Positions 49,824 through 59,042 of a DNA stretch of 64,000 bases are shown piece after piece. Source of the DNA: Oscillospiraceae bacterium (lineage in GTDB: Bacteria; Bacillota; Clostridia; Oscillospirales; Acutalibacteraceae); the NCBI GenBank assembly GCA_029225165.1, contig JAQXVY010000004.1, forward strand, positions 1 through 64,000, read 5' to 3'. Position numbers and translations under genes: made by a program. The first letter of the stretch is position 1; every line of letters begins with the position of its first letter. Below the pieces are notes generated by a model. That model ran no database searches. It saw nothing but the letters and a program-made list of their open reading frames with translations, and was not told the DNA's origin.

Positions 49824-51206
49824 ATGAAAAAGACATTTATGAAAATTATGGCAGCTGTTCTTGCTGTATTGATTATGGCTGTTGCTATACCATTCGGCGC
49901 AGGCGCAGCCCTCACAAGCGGAAACAGTTATATTTTTACACTCAAGTGTGACAAGACAGACTTTGGCTTCACAGTTTATCAGCTTGCAACTATCGACACA
50001 ACAACCGGTGATGTAACAGTTACCGACGGTGTTGCTGACGCTGTTAAAACGGCTATCGAAAACGGTAGCTCAGCTTCTGCAATTATCAGCGCCGCTGACG
50101 CAACAGAATCACTTGGCTCTGTTTCCGACACATTCCAGCCTACAGATGCAAGCACAACAAAGGATTTTAGCACAGTTCCCGGTTACTACTATGTAAAGTG
50201 CACACGTATGCCACAGGGTGCCTCTGCTGCATCTTCACTTATTGTAACACAGTATGAGAACAATGCTTGGGTTGAAAATGCCGGCACTATTGATGTAGGC
50301 GGTAAGGTTGGTACTGTCAGCCTTGACAAGAAGATTGTTGAAAATAATAAGGAAGTAAAATACACATCTGCAAGTGTTGGCGAAACAGTAACATTTAAGC
50401 TCAAGGCTTCTGTTCCCAGCAATGTTTCCGAAAAACTTACAGAAATGACTATCACAGATACAATGGAAGCAGGTCTTTCTGCAACAGATGTAAATATTGT
50501 ATCAGTTAAGCAGGGTACAGCAGACATTAAATACTCAAAGGTTGATGTTCAGGACGCAACATTCGGTATCAAGATTGACAGCAATGTACTTACAAAGGAT
50601 TCCTTCTACCAGAATGGTGATGTAGTTGTAACATTTACAACTATGGTTACTCCTCAGGCAACTGTTGGTCGTGACAGCAACGACAACACAGTTGGTATTC
50701 AGTATAAGACAACCGGAAATGTTAAAACTCAACAGGGTCCTACTGTTCAGGTGTTTACATTTAATGTAGAGGTAATTAAGGTTGACTCAAATAGCAACAA
50801 GCTTCAGGGTGCAAAATTTGGTCTTTACAGCCAAAGAGATTGCAGTGATAACAGTAAGCTTGCAGAGGCAACAACAGACAGAGCGGGTACAACAAACTTT
50901 GGCGGAAAACAGCTAAAGGCAGGTACATACTATGTAAAAGAGCTTGAGGCTCCAAAGGGTTATATCCTTGATTCAACTGCTTATCCTGTAACTATCGAAC
51001 CTAACTACGATACAACAGGTGGCACGGTAACAGTAAGAGATTATCAGGCAAATTCAGACGGAAAAATCACAGTTGAGAACATCAAGATTTCTGCTCCACA
51101 GACAGGTGGTATGGGCACAATGATGTTCACAATCGGCGGTGCAGCTCTTATCGCAGCAGCAGGCGTAATGTTTGTTATGCTTAAGAGAAAAAAGACTTCC
51201 AAGTAA
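49824..51206 (+). CDS. SpaA-type major pilin / isopeptide-forming pilin-like protein with LPXTG-like sorting signal
   Basis: Signal peptide; Cna-B E-box-like TYYVKELEAPKGYIL; C-terminal SAPQTGGMGTMMFTIGGAALIAAAGVMFVMLKRKK. Confidence 0.92.
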   Translation: MKKTFMKIMAAVLAVLIMAVAIPFGAGAALTSGNSYIFTLKCDKTDFGFTVYQLATIDTTTGDVTVTDGVADAVKTAIENGSSASAIISAADATESLGSVSDTFQPTDASTTKDFSTVPGYYYVKCTRMPQGASAASSLIVTQYENNAWVENAGTIDVGGKVGTVSLDKKIVENNKEVKYTSASVGETVTFKLKASVPSNVSEKLTEMTITDTMEAGLSATDVNIVSVKQGTADIKYSKVDVQDATFGIKIDSNVLTKDSFYQNGDVVVTFTTMVTPQATVGRDSNDNTVGIQYKTTGNVKTQQGPTVQVFTFNVEVIKVDSNSNKLQGAKFGLYSQRDCSDNSKLAEATTDRAGTTNFGGKQLKAGTYYVKELEAPKGYILDSTAYPVTIEPNYDTTGGTVTVRDYQANSDGKITVENIKISAPQTGGMGTMMFTIGGAALIAAAGVMFVMLKRKKTSK

Positions 51207-51234
51207 TTAAACATTAATGATAAGTAATAGTTTC

Positions 51235-51262
51235 GGGATGCGGGCAACCGCATCCCTTATCT
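51235..51262 (+). terminator. Hairpin downstream of pilin
   Basis: gggatgcgg-gcaa-ccgcatccc followed by ttatcttta. Confidence 0.65.
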
Positions 51263-51345
51263 TTATAATTGCAACAGTTCTTGAAATATACGGCAGTTTA
51301 CCTTATAATTAAAGGTGATGAACGCATTTATTTAAGGAAGATTTT

Positions 51346-52245
51346 ATGAAGAAAAAAATTGGACTGATTTTTGTAATTCTTTTGTTTGTCGTTGGCATCG
51401 GAATAATGTCCTACCCAATGATAAGCGCAATGATTAACAACCACGCCCTTGCACAGGAGAGCCGGGTTTATTATAATACCGTAAAAAATATGGATAATAA
51501 GAGGTACAGGGAACTGCTTTCACAGGCGAAAAGCTACAACGAAAGCCTTACCGACAATGTTATTATCACCGACCCGTTTGATGAAGAGGCATACAGAAAA
51601 ATCGGCGCAAACTACGAAAAAACCTTAGATGTTGACGGTAAGGGTCTAATCGGCTATGTTGAAATTCCAAAGATTAGCGTTAATCTTCCTATCTATCACG
51701 GTACTTCCGAAAAAATCCTGCAAAAGGGAGCAGGTCATCTCCAAAATACATCTCTGCCTATTGGTGGAAAAAGCACTCATTCGGTAATTTCTGCCCATAC
51801 GGGAATGCCCACAGCCACAATGTTTGATTACCTGACAGAAATGAAAAAGGGAGATGCCTTTTACATCCGTGTTATCGGCAAAACTTTAAAATATCAGGTT
51901 GACCAAATCAAGGTTGTACTTCCGGAGAAAACACAGGATTTGCACATCGTCAAAGGTGAGGACCACATAACATTGCTCACCTGTACACCTTACGGACTTA
52001 ACACCCACAGGCTACTTGTCCGTGGAGTGAGAGTGCCTATGGATAAAAGTGATGATGAGCAAACTGTTCAGCAGGCAACCTTTAGGGACGGATATATGTA
52101 CCTCTTTGGCTACCGTATTCCTTATTGGGTTGTGACAATAGTGATTGTGGGCTTTGTAATCCTTGTAGCAACTATTGTTTTTGCTGTGGTGAGGAAGAAT
52201 AAAAAGAAACTTCAAACATCAGTTGACATCAACGGTAGTGAGTAA
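51346..52245 (+). CDS. Class C-like sortase
   Basis: Lid-like TDPFDEEAY; ISAHTG His motif; TLLTCTPYGLNTHRLLVRGVR; C-terminal TM. Confidence 0.92.
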   Translation: MKKKIGLIFVILLFVVGIGIMSYPMISAMINNHALAQESRVYYNTVKNMDNKRYRELLSQAKSYNESLTDNVIITDPFDEEAYRKIGANYEKTLDVDGKGLIGYVEIPKISVNLPIYHGTSEKILQKGAGHLQNTSLPIGGKSTHSVISAHTGMPTATMFDYLTEMKKGDAFYIRVIGKTLKYQVDQIKVVLPEKTQDLHIVKGEDHITLLTCTPYGLNTHRLLVRGVRVPMDKSDDEQTVQQATFRDGYMYLFGYRIPYWVVTIVIVGFVILVATIVFAVVRKNKKKLQTSVDINGSE

Positions 52246-52257
52246 GGGGGCAAAGGA

Positions 52258-53046
52258 GTGAAAAATAAAAAAGTACGAGTGACATTTACAATTATTGCAA
52301 CTGTTATGCTTATTGCAGGGATAGGACTGATTTTGTTCCCGACCATTTCCAACTGGTACGGAAAAAGTGTGGCTAAGGATATTTCAAACACCTTTGACCA
52401 AAGCACAAGTAATCAAATGGATGGTTCCTTTAGGGAAGCAAAAAAGAAGGGCATTGTTGATGATGAGGGATACCTTAAAGACGGTTCCTCGGACTACCCC
52501 ATATATTTCAAGGCAGATATTGAAAGGTTAAAGCGTGACAGCATAGAGTATAACGAAATGCTGAAAACAAAGCAAAGGGAAAAGCTGACAGACGAAATTG
52601 CCTATGAACAGCCCTCCCTAAAGCTTAGTGAATATGGAATTTTTAACGGTGTTTACGGCTATGTTGAGGCACCTGCCATTGATATGAAACTGCCGATTTA
52701 CTTGGGCACAGGCAGAAATCATATGGAGTATGGCTCGGCACACCTGACATATACATCACTGCCTATCGGCGGTAAGGACACAAACTGCGTACTTGCAGGA
52801 CACACAGGATATGTGGGCAGAATATTCTTCGATAACATCCGAAATTTGAAAATCGGAGATGAAATTAAGGTTAAAAATTACTGGTCAACGCTAAAATATT
52901 CTGTAACAGAAACGAAAGTAATTACACCAAAACAGATGGATGACATTTTCCTTAAAGAGGGTAAGGATATGCTGATTTTGATGACCTGTATTAAGACAGA
53001 CGGCAGTGGATTTGACAGATATTTGGTATTTTGCGAAAGGAAGTAA
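52258..53046 (+). CDS. Second sortase
   Basis: GYVEAPAIDMKLPIYLG; LAGHTG His motif; LILMTCIKTDGSGFDRYLVF Cys/Arg motif; GTG start. Confidence 0.9.
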   Translation: MKNKKVRVTFTIIATVMLIAGIGLILFPTISNWYGKSVAKDISNTFDQSTSNQMDGSFREAKKKGIVDDEGYLKDGSSDYPIYFKADIERLKRDSIEYNEMLKTKQREKLTDEIAYEQPSLKLSEYGIFNGVYGYVEAPAIDMKLPIYLGTGRNHMEYGSAHLTYTSLPIGGKDTNCVLAGHTGYVGRIFFDNIRNLKIGDEIKVKNYWSTLKYSVTETKVITPKQMDDIFLKEGKDMLILMTCIKTDGSGFDRYLVFCERK

Positions 53047-53048
53047 TT

Positions 53049-53426
53049 ATGGATAAGGAACTTAACAGATTGCAAAGGGAAGAGGCAGGAAAAAGGCTGA
53101 AAATTTTGGGATACCCACAGGATGTTTGCCAAAAATATAAGGACAAATCTTTTATGCTAAAATTACAAGAGGCAGACAGCGGAGATGTCCCCGAAGAAAT
53201 TAATATTGCACCGTTCCTAAAAATGGAGCAGGACGAAAACATATTTACCTACCTTTACAGATATTCTGTAACAGAAGATGGAAAATTGCAGTTAAGACTG
53301 TTTTTCGTCACAGACAAGGTGGATGAGTGGGAAAAGGACAGAGAAACCTTGTGCAGTGCAATGGAAAAGGGAATAGATACGAAAGACGCAAAATCAATAT
53401 TCCGTACATTTGTCCGCCCAATGTGA
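53049..53426 (+). CDS. Hypothetical protein, probably co-transcribed with sortases
   Basis: ATG 2 nt after sortase stop; RBS aaaggaag within sortase 3' end. Confidence 0.7.
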   Translation: MDKELNRLQREEAGKRLKILGYPQDVCQKYKDKSFMLKLQEADSGDVPEEINIAPFLKMEQDENIFTYLYRYSVTEDGKLQLRLFFVTDKVDEWEKDRETLCSAMEKGIDTKDAKSIFRTFVRPM

Positions 53427-53566
53427 TGTTTTCCCTGATATTATCCGCAATAAAAACGATAAAGCAAATAAATACAAAAAATAATATATTTTTGCAATTA
53501 TTTTTCAAAAAGCTATTGACAATTCACCATAACTTATTATATAATAATCAGGCACGAAAATTAAAA

Positions 53567-53643
53567 CGAGGTGTAACTCAGTTTGGTAGAGTGCTTGGTT
53601 TGGGACCAAGATGCCGCAGGTTCGAGTCCTGTCACCTCGACCA
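53567..53643 (+). tRNA. tRNA-Pro (anticodon TGG)
   Basis: cgaggtg...cttgg-tttggga-ccaag...ggttcgagtcc...cacctcg-acca; CCA encoded. Confidence 0.96.
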
Positions 53644-53726
53644 TAAATTCAGCATACAGATGTGTGCTGAATTTTTGCTATTTAGTTTTATCACAAGAAT
53701 GTGACAAAACAGGACAAATTCCATAA

Positions 53727-53803
53727 CGAGGTGTGGCTCAGTTTGGTAGAGCGCTGCGTTCGGGACGCAGAGGCCGCAGGTTCGACTCCTGTCACCTCGA
53801 CCA
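53727..53803 (+). tRNA. tRNA-Pro (anticodon CGG)
   Basis: cgaggtg...ctgcg-ttcggga-cgcag...ggttcgactcc...cacctcg-acca; CCA encoded. Confidence 0.96.
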
Positions 53804-53805
53804 TT

Positions 53806-53841
53806 AAAACAGGTAATGCATCGGCATTACCTGTTTTAATT
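53806..53841 (+). terminator. Terminator after tRNA-Pro pair
   Basis: aaaacaggtaatgc-atcg-gcattacctgtttt followed by aattt. Confidence 0.75.
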
Positions 53842-53853
53842 TTAAACAAGCAA

Positions 53854-53872
53854 CGAGGTGACAGGAGTCGAA
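53854..53872 (-). repeat. Inverted copy of tRNA-Pro 3' end
   Basis: cgaggtgacaggagtcgaa is the reverse complement of 53781-53799 ttcgactcctgtcacctcg. Confidence 0.85.
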
Positions 53873-53995
53873 GGTGACGAGTACGACCGCCGCCAGTGGC
53901 GGAGGAAGGGAGTACGAGGAAGAGCCGCAACAAGGAGTTTGAGGAAGTGCATTTATGCACGACGCTAAACGACTATGTTGCAATCGGAGTAAAGA

Positions 53996-54019
53996 AAACA
54001 GTCCTGTGGACTGTTTTTG
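53996..54019 (+). terminator. Hairpin with T-tract
   Basis: aaaacagtcc-tgt-ggactgttttt. Confidence 0.65.
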
Positions 54020-54177
54020 GGGAGAGTGTAGAAGATACTATTGTAGGAAATAGTGTTTCTTCTTTGTATATAATATATCGCCTATTCTTATAAATTAATT
54101 GCAAAACATTTACTAAAATGATATGATATTTTTAGGAAATTAACTGTATAGGAATAGGAGGGGGTTATGTCCTTTCA

Positions 54178-54297
54178 ATGTCAGTAGCAGATGAAAGAAA
54201 TTCTGACTTGGTTGGTACATTTCATATTACTTCAACATGGAAAAAGTCAGAAAATACATACAAGCTTATTTTTAATATGGATTCAAGAATTATGTGA
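54178..54297 (+). pseudogene. Short coding-like fragment (39 aa), possible gene remnant
   Basis: Translation MSVADERNSDLVGTFHITSTWKKSENTYKLIFNMDSRIM; no full-length ORF around it. Confidence 0.3.
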
Positions 54298-54305
54298 GGT
54301 GCAAA

Positions 54306-54560
54306 ATGGATAAAATATGTCAAAGTTGTGGTATGCCTATTACTTCTAATGAGCAGTTAGGCACAGAAAATGATGGAAAAATAAATAACGACTACTGTAA
54401 ATACTGTTACGAAAAAGGTGAATTTATTGACAAGGTGACAATGGAAGAATACATAGAAATGTGTTCACAATACGGTTCACAGGCAGGAATGACAAATGAA
54501 GAAATGAAAGAGCATTGTGAAAAGCTTTTCCCTACATTAAAAAGGTGGAAAGCGGAATGA
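54306..54560 (+). CDS. Small putative zinc-ribbon protein
   Basis: MDKICQSCGMPI...NDYCKYCYEKGEFIDKVTMEEYIE; two CxxC pairs. Confidence 0.88.
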   Translation: MDKICQSCGMPITSNEQLGTENDGKINNDYCKYCYEKGEFIDKVTMEEYIEMCSQYGSQAGMTNEEMKEHCEKLFPTLKRWKAE

Positions 54561-54604
54561 TTAGTATTGGCAAATAATGATTTGTATTTATGGTGGTGTG
54601 CGTT

Positions 54605-56179
54605 ATGAATGAAGAAACAAATAAGGGGTTGACCCTGCTGAAAAAAGGGCAGAAAGGACTGCTTCACCTGATTTTCAGCCGATTGGGACTGATTTTGCTG
54701 CTGTTGGCAGTTCAGATTTTTGTTATGTTCGGTGTATTCTATTGGTTTGCAGAGTTTCTCCCTCATATCTATGGCGGAATGATACTATTTATGGCGGTTA
54801 TGGTGCTATATCTCATTAACAGTCGTATGGACGCATCGGCAAAGCTTACTTGGATGATGGTTATTATGCTGTTGCCTGTATTCGGAGCGTTGCTGTTTTG
54901 GTACACTCAAAGGGACTTGGGGAATCGCACCCTGAAAAAGCGTATGAATTGGCTGATTGACCATACAAGAAAGAGTATTCCTCAATCCCAAAAGCTGATG
55001 GAAAATCTGGACAAGGAGGCTCCGGAGGTTTCGGCACTTACCCGATATTTAGGTCGTACCGGGTGCTATCCTGTCTATGAAAACACTGATGTAACATATT
55101 TTCCATTGGGAGAAAATATGTGGGAGGAAATGCTTAAGCAACTGGAACAGGCAGAGCATTTTATCTTTTTGGAATATTTCATTGTAGATGAAGGTCTGAT
55201 GTGGGGCAAAATATTGGAGATTTTGGCTCGGAAAGCCAAGCAGGGTGTTGAGGTTCGTGTAATGTACGACGGCACCTGTGAATTCTCAACACTGCCACAC
55301 GATTATCCAAAGCGATTGAAGGAGCTGGGTATTCAGTGCAAAATGTTTTCCCCTGTGACTCCCTTTCTTTCCACTCACTATAATTATAGGGATCACAGAA
55401 AAATTATGGTGATTGACGGACACACAGCCTTTACAGGAGGTGTGAATTTGGCAGATGAATACATAAATCATAACAGCAAATACGGTCATTGGAAGGATGT
55501 AGGTGTTATGCTTAAGGGCGATGCAGTAAAAAGCTTTACCTTGATGTCATTGCAGAGCTGGAACATTGATGAAAAACATCCTGAGTTCCAAAAGTATTTG
55601 GACTATCCGACTTTTGTACCTGACAATACTTCAGGATATGTAATTCCATATGGTGATTGCCCTCTTGATCAGGACAAGGTGGGCGAGCGTATTTATATGG
55701 ATATTCTGAACAGGGCGCAGAGGTATGTTCATATTATGACGCCCTATCTGATAATGGACAACGAAATGGAAACAGCGCTGAAATTCGCTTCAGAGCGTGG
55801 AGTGGAAGTGTCTTTAATTCTCCCGGGAGTGACTGACAGTGCAGCCGCTCACGGCTTGGCATGGACTCACTATGCCTCGTTGCTGGAGTCGGGCGTGAAA
55901 ATCTACGAATACACACCGGGATTTGTTCACGCAAAGGTATTTGTCAGCGATGACAGAGAAGCGGTGGTAGGCACCATCAATATGGATTACAGGAGCCTTT
56001 ATCATCACTTTGAGTGCGCAACCTATTTGTACAAAACCGCCTGTATAACAGATATTGCAGAGGATTATAAGGAAACTCTTTCAAAGTGCGTTGAGATAAC
56101 ACCTCGGTCACAAAAAAAGGTGAAATTAAGCCGTAAGGTGATAGGTATCCTCCTAAAAATTTTTGCTCCTTTGATGTAA
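54605..56179 (+). CDS. cls: Cardiolipin synthase (phospholipase D family)
   Basis: Two PLD-type motifs: HYNYRDHRKIMVIDGHTAFTGGVNL and FVHAKVFVSDDREAVVGTINMD. Confidence 0.95.
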   Translation: MNEETNKGLTLLKKGQKGLLHLIFSRLGLILLLLAVQIFVMFGVFYWFAEFLPHIYGGMILFMAVMVLYLINSRMDASAKLTWMMVIMLLPVFGALLFWYTQRDLGNRTLKKRMNWLIDHTRKSIPQSQKLMENLDKEAPEVSALTRYLGRTGCYPVYENTDVTYFPLGENMWEEMLKQLEQAEHFIFLEYFIVDEGLMWGKILEILARKAKQGVEVRVMYDGTCEFSTLPHDYPKRLKELGIQCKMFSPVTPFLSTHYNYRDHRKIMVIDGHTAFTGGVNLADEYINHNSKYGHWKDVGVMLKGDAVKSFTLMSLQSWNIDEKHPEFQKYLDYPTFVPDNTSGYVIPYGDCPLDQDKVGERIYMDILNRAQRYVHIMTPYLIMDNEMETALKFASERGVEVSLILPGVTDSAAAHGLAWTHYASLLESGVKIYEYTPGFVHAKVFVSDDREAVVGTINMDYRSLYHHFECATYLYKTACITDIAEDYKETLSKCVEITPRSQKKVKLSRKVIGILLKIFAPLM

Positions 56180-56200
56180 ATGAAATTATTTCCGTTTTTT

Positions 56201-56220
56201 AGGAAACGCTGATAAATAAG
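56201..56220 (+). repeat. Solo end of repeat family B (diverged)
   Basis: aggaaacgctgataaataag. Confidence 0.5.
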
Positions 56221-56227
56221 GCATTTT

Positions 56228-56260
56228 AAAAGGCTCAAGTTCATTTGAACTTGAGCCTTT
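56228..56260. terminator. Perfect 15-bp stem bidirectional terminator between cls and Big_2 surface protein
   Basis: aaaggctcaagttca-tt-tgaacttgagccttt. Confidence 0.85.
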
Positions 56261-56263
56261 GAC

Positions 56264-56287
56264 TTAGGGAAATACTGAATAAATCAC
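56264..56287 (+). repeat. Solo end of repeat family B overlapping the stop codon of the surface-protein gene
   Basis: ttagggaaatactgaataaatcac; close to 36370-36390. Confidence 0.6.
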
Positions 56288-58314
56288 TTTACATTAACTT
56301 TCAGATTAAGGGTTTTTACGCCATTAACCTTGATTTTCAGGGTTGTTGTTCCCTTTTTAAGTCCTTTGATTTTTAGAACCGATGTACTTACCTTTGAATT
56401 AATTTTTGCAATCTTTGTGTTTGTGTACTTATTGTCTATGGTTGCAACCTTACCGCTGATTAATACTGTGGCAGTACCGCCCTTTTTCACCTTAACTGTT
56501 GTTTTTGTGAGCCTTGGTGCTGTTGCAACAACTACCTTGCAAGTCAGCTTTTTGCCTGTTGTAAGTGTGGCTGTAACCGTTGCTGTTCCTTTGCTAAGTG
56601 CTGTTATCTTACCGTCCTTAACTGTGGCAACATTTTTGTTTGATGTTGTCCAGGACCTTACTGTTCCGCCAACAGCCTTTATGGTTTTGCTTCCACCTGA
56701 CTTTAGGATAACCTTTGACAATGTCAGCTTTGGTGAGGTTACAACAGTTACCTTACAGGTGAGCTTTTCCCCTGTTGTTAAAGTTGCGGTGATTGTTGCA
56801 GTGCCTTTGCCCACCGCTGTCACCTTTCCGTTATTAACAGTCGCAACATTTTTGTTTGAGGTTTCCCAGGCTTTTGCTGTGCCGTCTGTAACCTTTAAAA
56901 TCTTAGTATCACCGGCTTTAAGGGTTAATTTTGATTCAGAAAGCTTTGCCTGATTCTGAATTTTCCTGACTTCGCCCTCAAGTAGTACCTGCTCACCCCA
57001 AGCTTTTACAAGATACTCATTTTTATCAGCTTTTTCAACCGAGTATTCAGATATTTTATATTCTCCTGTATCATAATTCAAATATCTTCTTTTTGGTGTT
57101 ACAGATACTATTTCATATCCATAATCGGGGATAATCTGAAAATAAAAGGAATAATCATAATTAACAATTTGACTTTCAATTGGGTAACTATAACTTGGAG
57201 TTGTTCCATCTCCGGGGATATATTGGTATAAAGATACATGTTCCAAATTTGTTGTAAAAGAGCAAAGTGAGCCTATTCCGTGAACTGTATGTGCAGAACT
57301 ATTAGTTAAGGCTCCTATTGTAATATCTCCGGTAACACAAGGAATATCAATAGTGTATGTGTATTCATCAACCTCTATCGGATCAATAAAAGTGTCTTTG
57401 CCCATTACAACACCTATATCACTAATTATGTCATAAGCAAGGGTTTCCTTGCCTTTTACCGTAGTAGTAAAACTACTTCCATATTTACAGTAATTAGGCT
57501 TGTAAGAGAAATTTAATTCATCTCCATCACAGGCATATAAGTAATTTACCTTTACATATCCGTCTTTATCTTGGTTTGTTGCCTTTTTCTCTGCAACTAC
57601 TTTAACAAACATACTTCCCGACGGCATATACCTAAGTGTATAAGAGCCGTCCTCATTTTTTGTCAATGTATCAGCAGACTCACCGTCAAGCATATCCTGC
57701 TCACGATAATCATAACCCTTGGCAAGTGGTTCACCGTAATAATTTACAGTATCGTAAAGATAAGCACAGGTGTTAACTGCCTTAATTTCCTTTATTTCGT
57801 AACCCTCTTTTGGTGTGAAGGTTTCTTCAAAATAGAAAGAACCGTTTGGCAAATAATAATCCTCACAGCCGTAGTACTTAACATTAGGCATATCGGACAC
57901 TACATTTTCTAATACCCTGACAATTTCACCGTAACCGCTACTTCCGACTTGAACCGCACCGGTCTTTGACGCAGTATATGCAGAGATATACAGATTTCCT
58001 GTAACCTTAGGAATGTCAACGGACAAGGTGTAGTCGTCAACAGCCTTTGGCTCAACTATGGTGCCGTCATCCATAATTACTCCAACCTTAATCTCGCCCA
58101 TTTCTTCTTTGTTTTTAATTGAGATTGTTGTGGAGTAGCTGTCGCCCTTTTTCACTTCAAGAGAAGTGTTGCTGATAACAGCTTCTGTTTTGTTGAGTAT
58201 GGTAACAGCATATGTATCTGCCCCGGTTGTTTCGGCACTAACCGCAGGTAATGCAGTGACAATCATAGACAGCATTAACACCATAGAAAGTGTGATTGAC
58301 AATAGCTTTTTCAT
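56284..58314 (-). CDS. Secreted protein with C-terminal Ig-like (Big_2-type) repeats
   Basis: Signal peptide; tandem AWETSNKNVATVNNGKVTAVGKGTATITATL / SWTTSNKNVATVKDGKITALSKGTATVTATL. Confidence 0.9.
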   Translation of the reverse strand: MKKLLSITLSMVLMLSMIVTALPAVSAETTGADTYAVTILNKTEAVISNTSLEVKKGDSYSTTISIKNKEEMGEIKVGVIMDDGTIVEPKAVDDYTLSVDIPKVTGNLYISAYTASKTGAVQVGSSGYGEIVRVLENVVSDMPNVKYYGCEDYYLPNGSFYFEETFTPKEGYEIKEIKAVNTCAYLYDTVNYYGEPLAKGYDYREQDMLDGESADTLTKNEDGSYTLRYMPSGSMFVKVVAEKKATNQDKDGYVKVNYLYACDGDELNFSYKPNYCKYGSSFTTTVKGKETLAYDIISDIGVVMGKDTFIDPIEVDEYTYTIDIPCVTGDITIGALTNSSAHTVHGIGSLCSFTTNLEHVSLYQYIPGDGTTPSYSYPIESQIVNYDYSFYFQIIPDYGYEIVSVTPKRRYLNYDTGEYKISEYSVEKADKNEYLVKAWGEQVLLEGEVRKIQNQAKLSESKLTLKAGDTKILKVTDGTAKAWETSNKNVATVNNGKVTAVGKGTATITATLTTGEKLTCKVTVVTSPKLTLSKVILKSGGSKTIKAVGGTVRSWTTSNKNVATVKDGKITALSKGTATVTATLTTGKKLTCKVVVATAPRLTKTTVKVKKGGTATVLISGKVATIDNKYTNTKIAKINSKVSTSVLKIKGLKKGTTTLKIKVNGVKTLNLKVNVK

Positions 58315-58497
58315 TCTAAACTCTCCTTTTACTAATAAATTTTGCTTTGCAAAAACTTATTTAACCATTTTTATCACCTTATTTGATTAGAAAAGTATTT
58401 AATTGGTTTATATCCATATTTTAGCACTTTGAGACAACAAAGTAAAGATAATTAATGTATAAATGACGAACTTTTTGTTAATTATGCAAAAATGTAA

Positions 58498-58845
58498 TAC
58501 GGCTTTGCGCCAACATGCTATGATGACAACGGGGATATTTATTCTGTTACAAAGTCAGAAAACGGAGATATTTTCACCTTTGACTGTTCCTACAACAATT
58601 TGGAGATTTCCTTTGGCAAGGTGCAGGATTTAAATGAGGTATGGGAACGGTTTACAGAATATATCGAATTTTCCAATGACTATTTAAAGCCCTATAACAC
58701 CTTGCTCACAGGCTTTGGAATAAATCCCTACAGACAGTATAACAACAACATTCCTATTCCAAACGGCAGATACAGAATGCTTTTTAATTACCTCAACTCC
58801 TACAAGGAGCATCAGCCTGAAAAGCAGTTTTTTCATCATAATTAA
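58498..58845 (+). pseudogene. 5'-truncated coding remnant
   Basis: Frame open from stop at 58495-58497: YGFAPTCYDDNGDIYSVTKSENGDIFTFDCSYNNLEISFGKV...QFFHHN*; protein-like composition but no good start or RBS. Confidence 0.55.
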
Positions 58846-59042
58846 AATACAGTTGTATAATTTTGACAAATAATGCCTCAATTTTCTATGACTTGTTACA
58901 AATAGATTGATGTTTTCAACAAAATATATTGTGTTTTTTTGACGATAATGCTAATTTATTATTTATAGCAAAAATTGTATAATGTATGTAAGAATTAGTA
59001 ATATGTAAATTATAATTCGGAAATCAACAGGAGGAATATTTT

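Noticed and set aside
53691-53960. 89-aa minus-strand ORF containing VTGVEPAASASRTQRSTKLSHTS
   Set aside because: It is antisense translation through tRNA-Pro(CGG) and its inverted fragment, a common false ORF.
58600-58845. 81-aa ORF as a complete gene
   Set aside because: The frame is open for ~100 nt upstream with coding character and the TTG start lacks an RBS; better explained as a truncated remnant.
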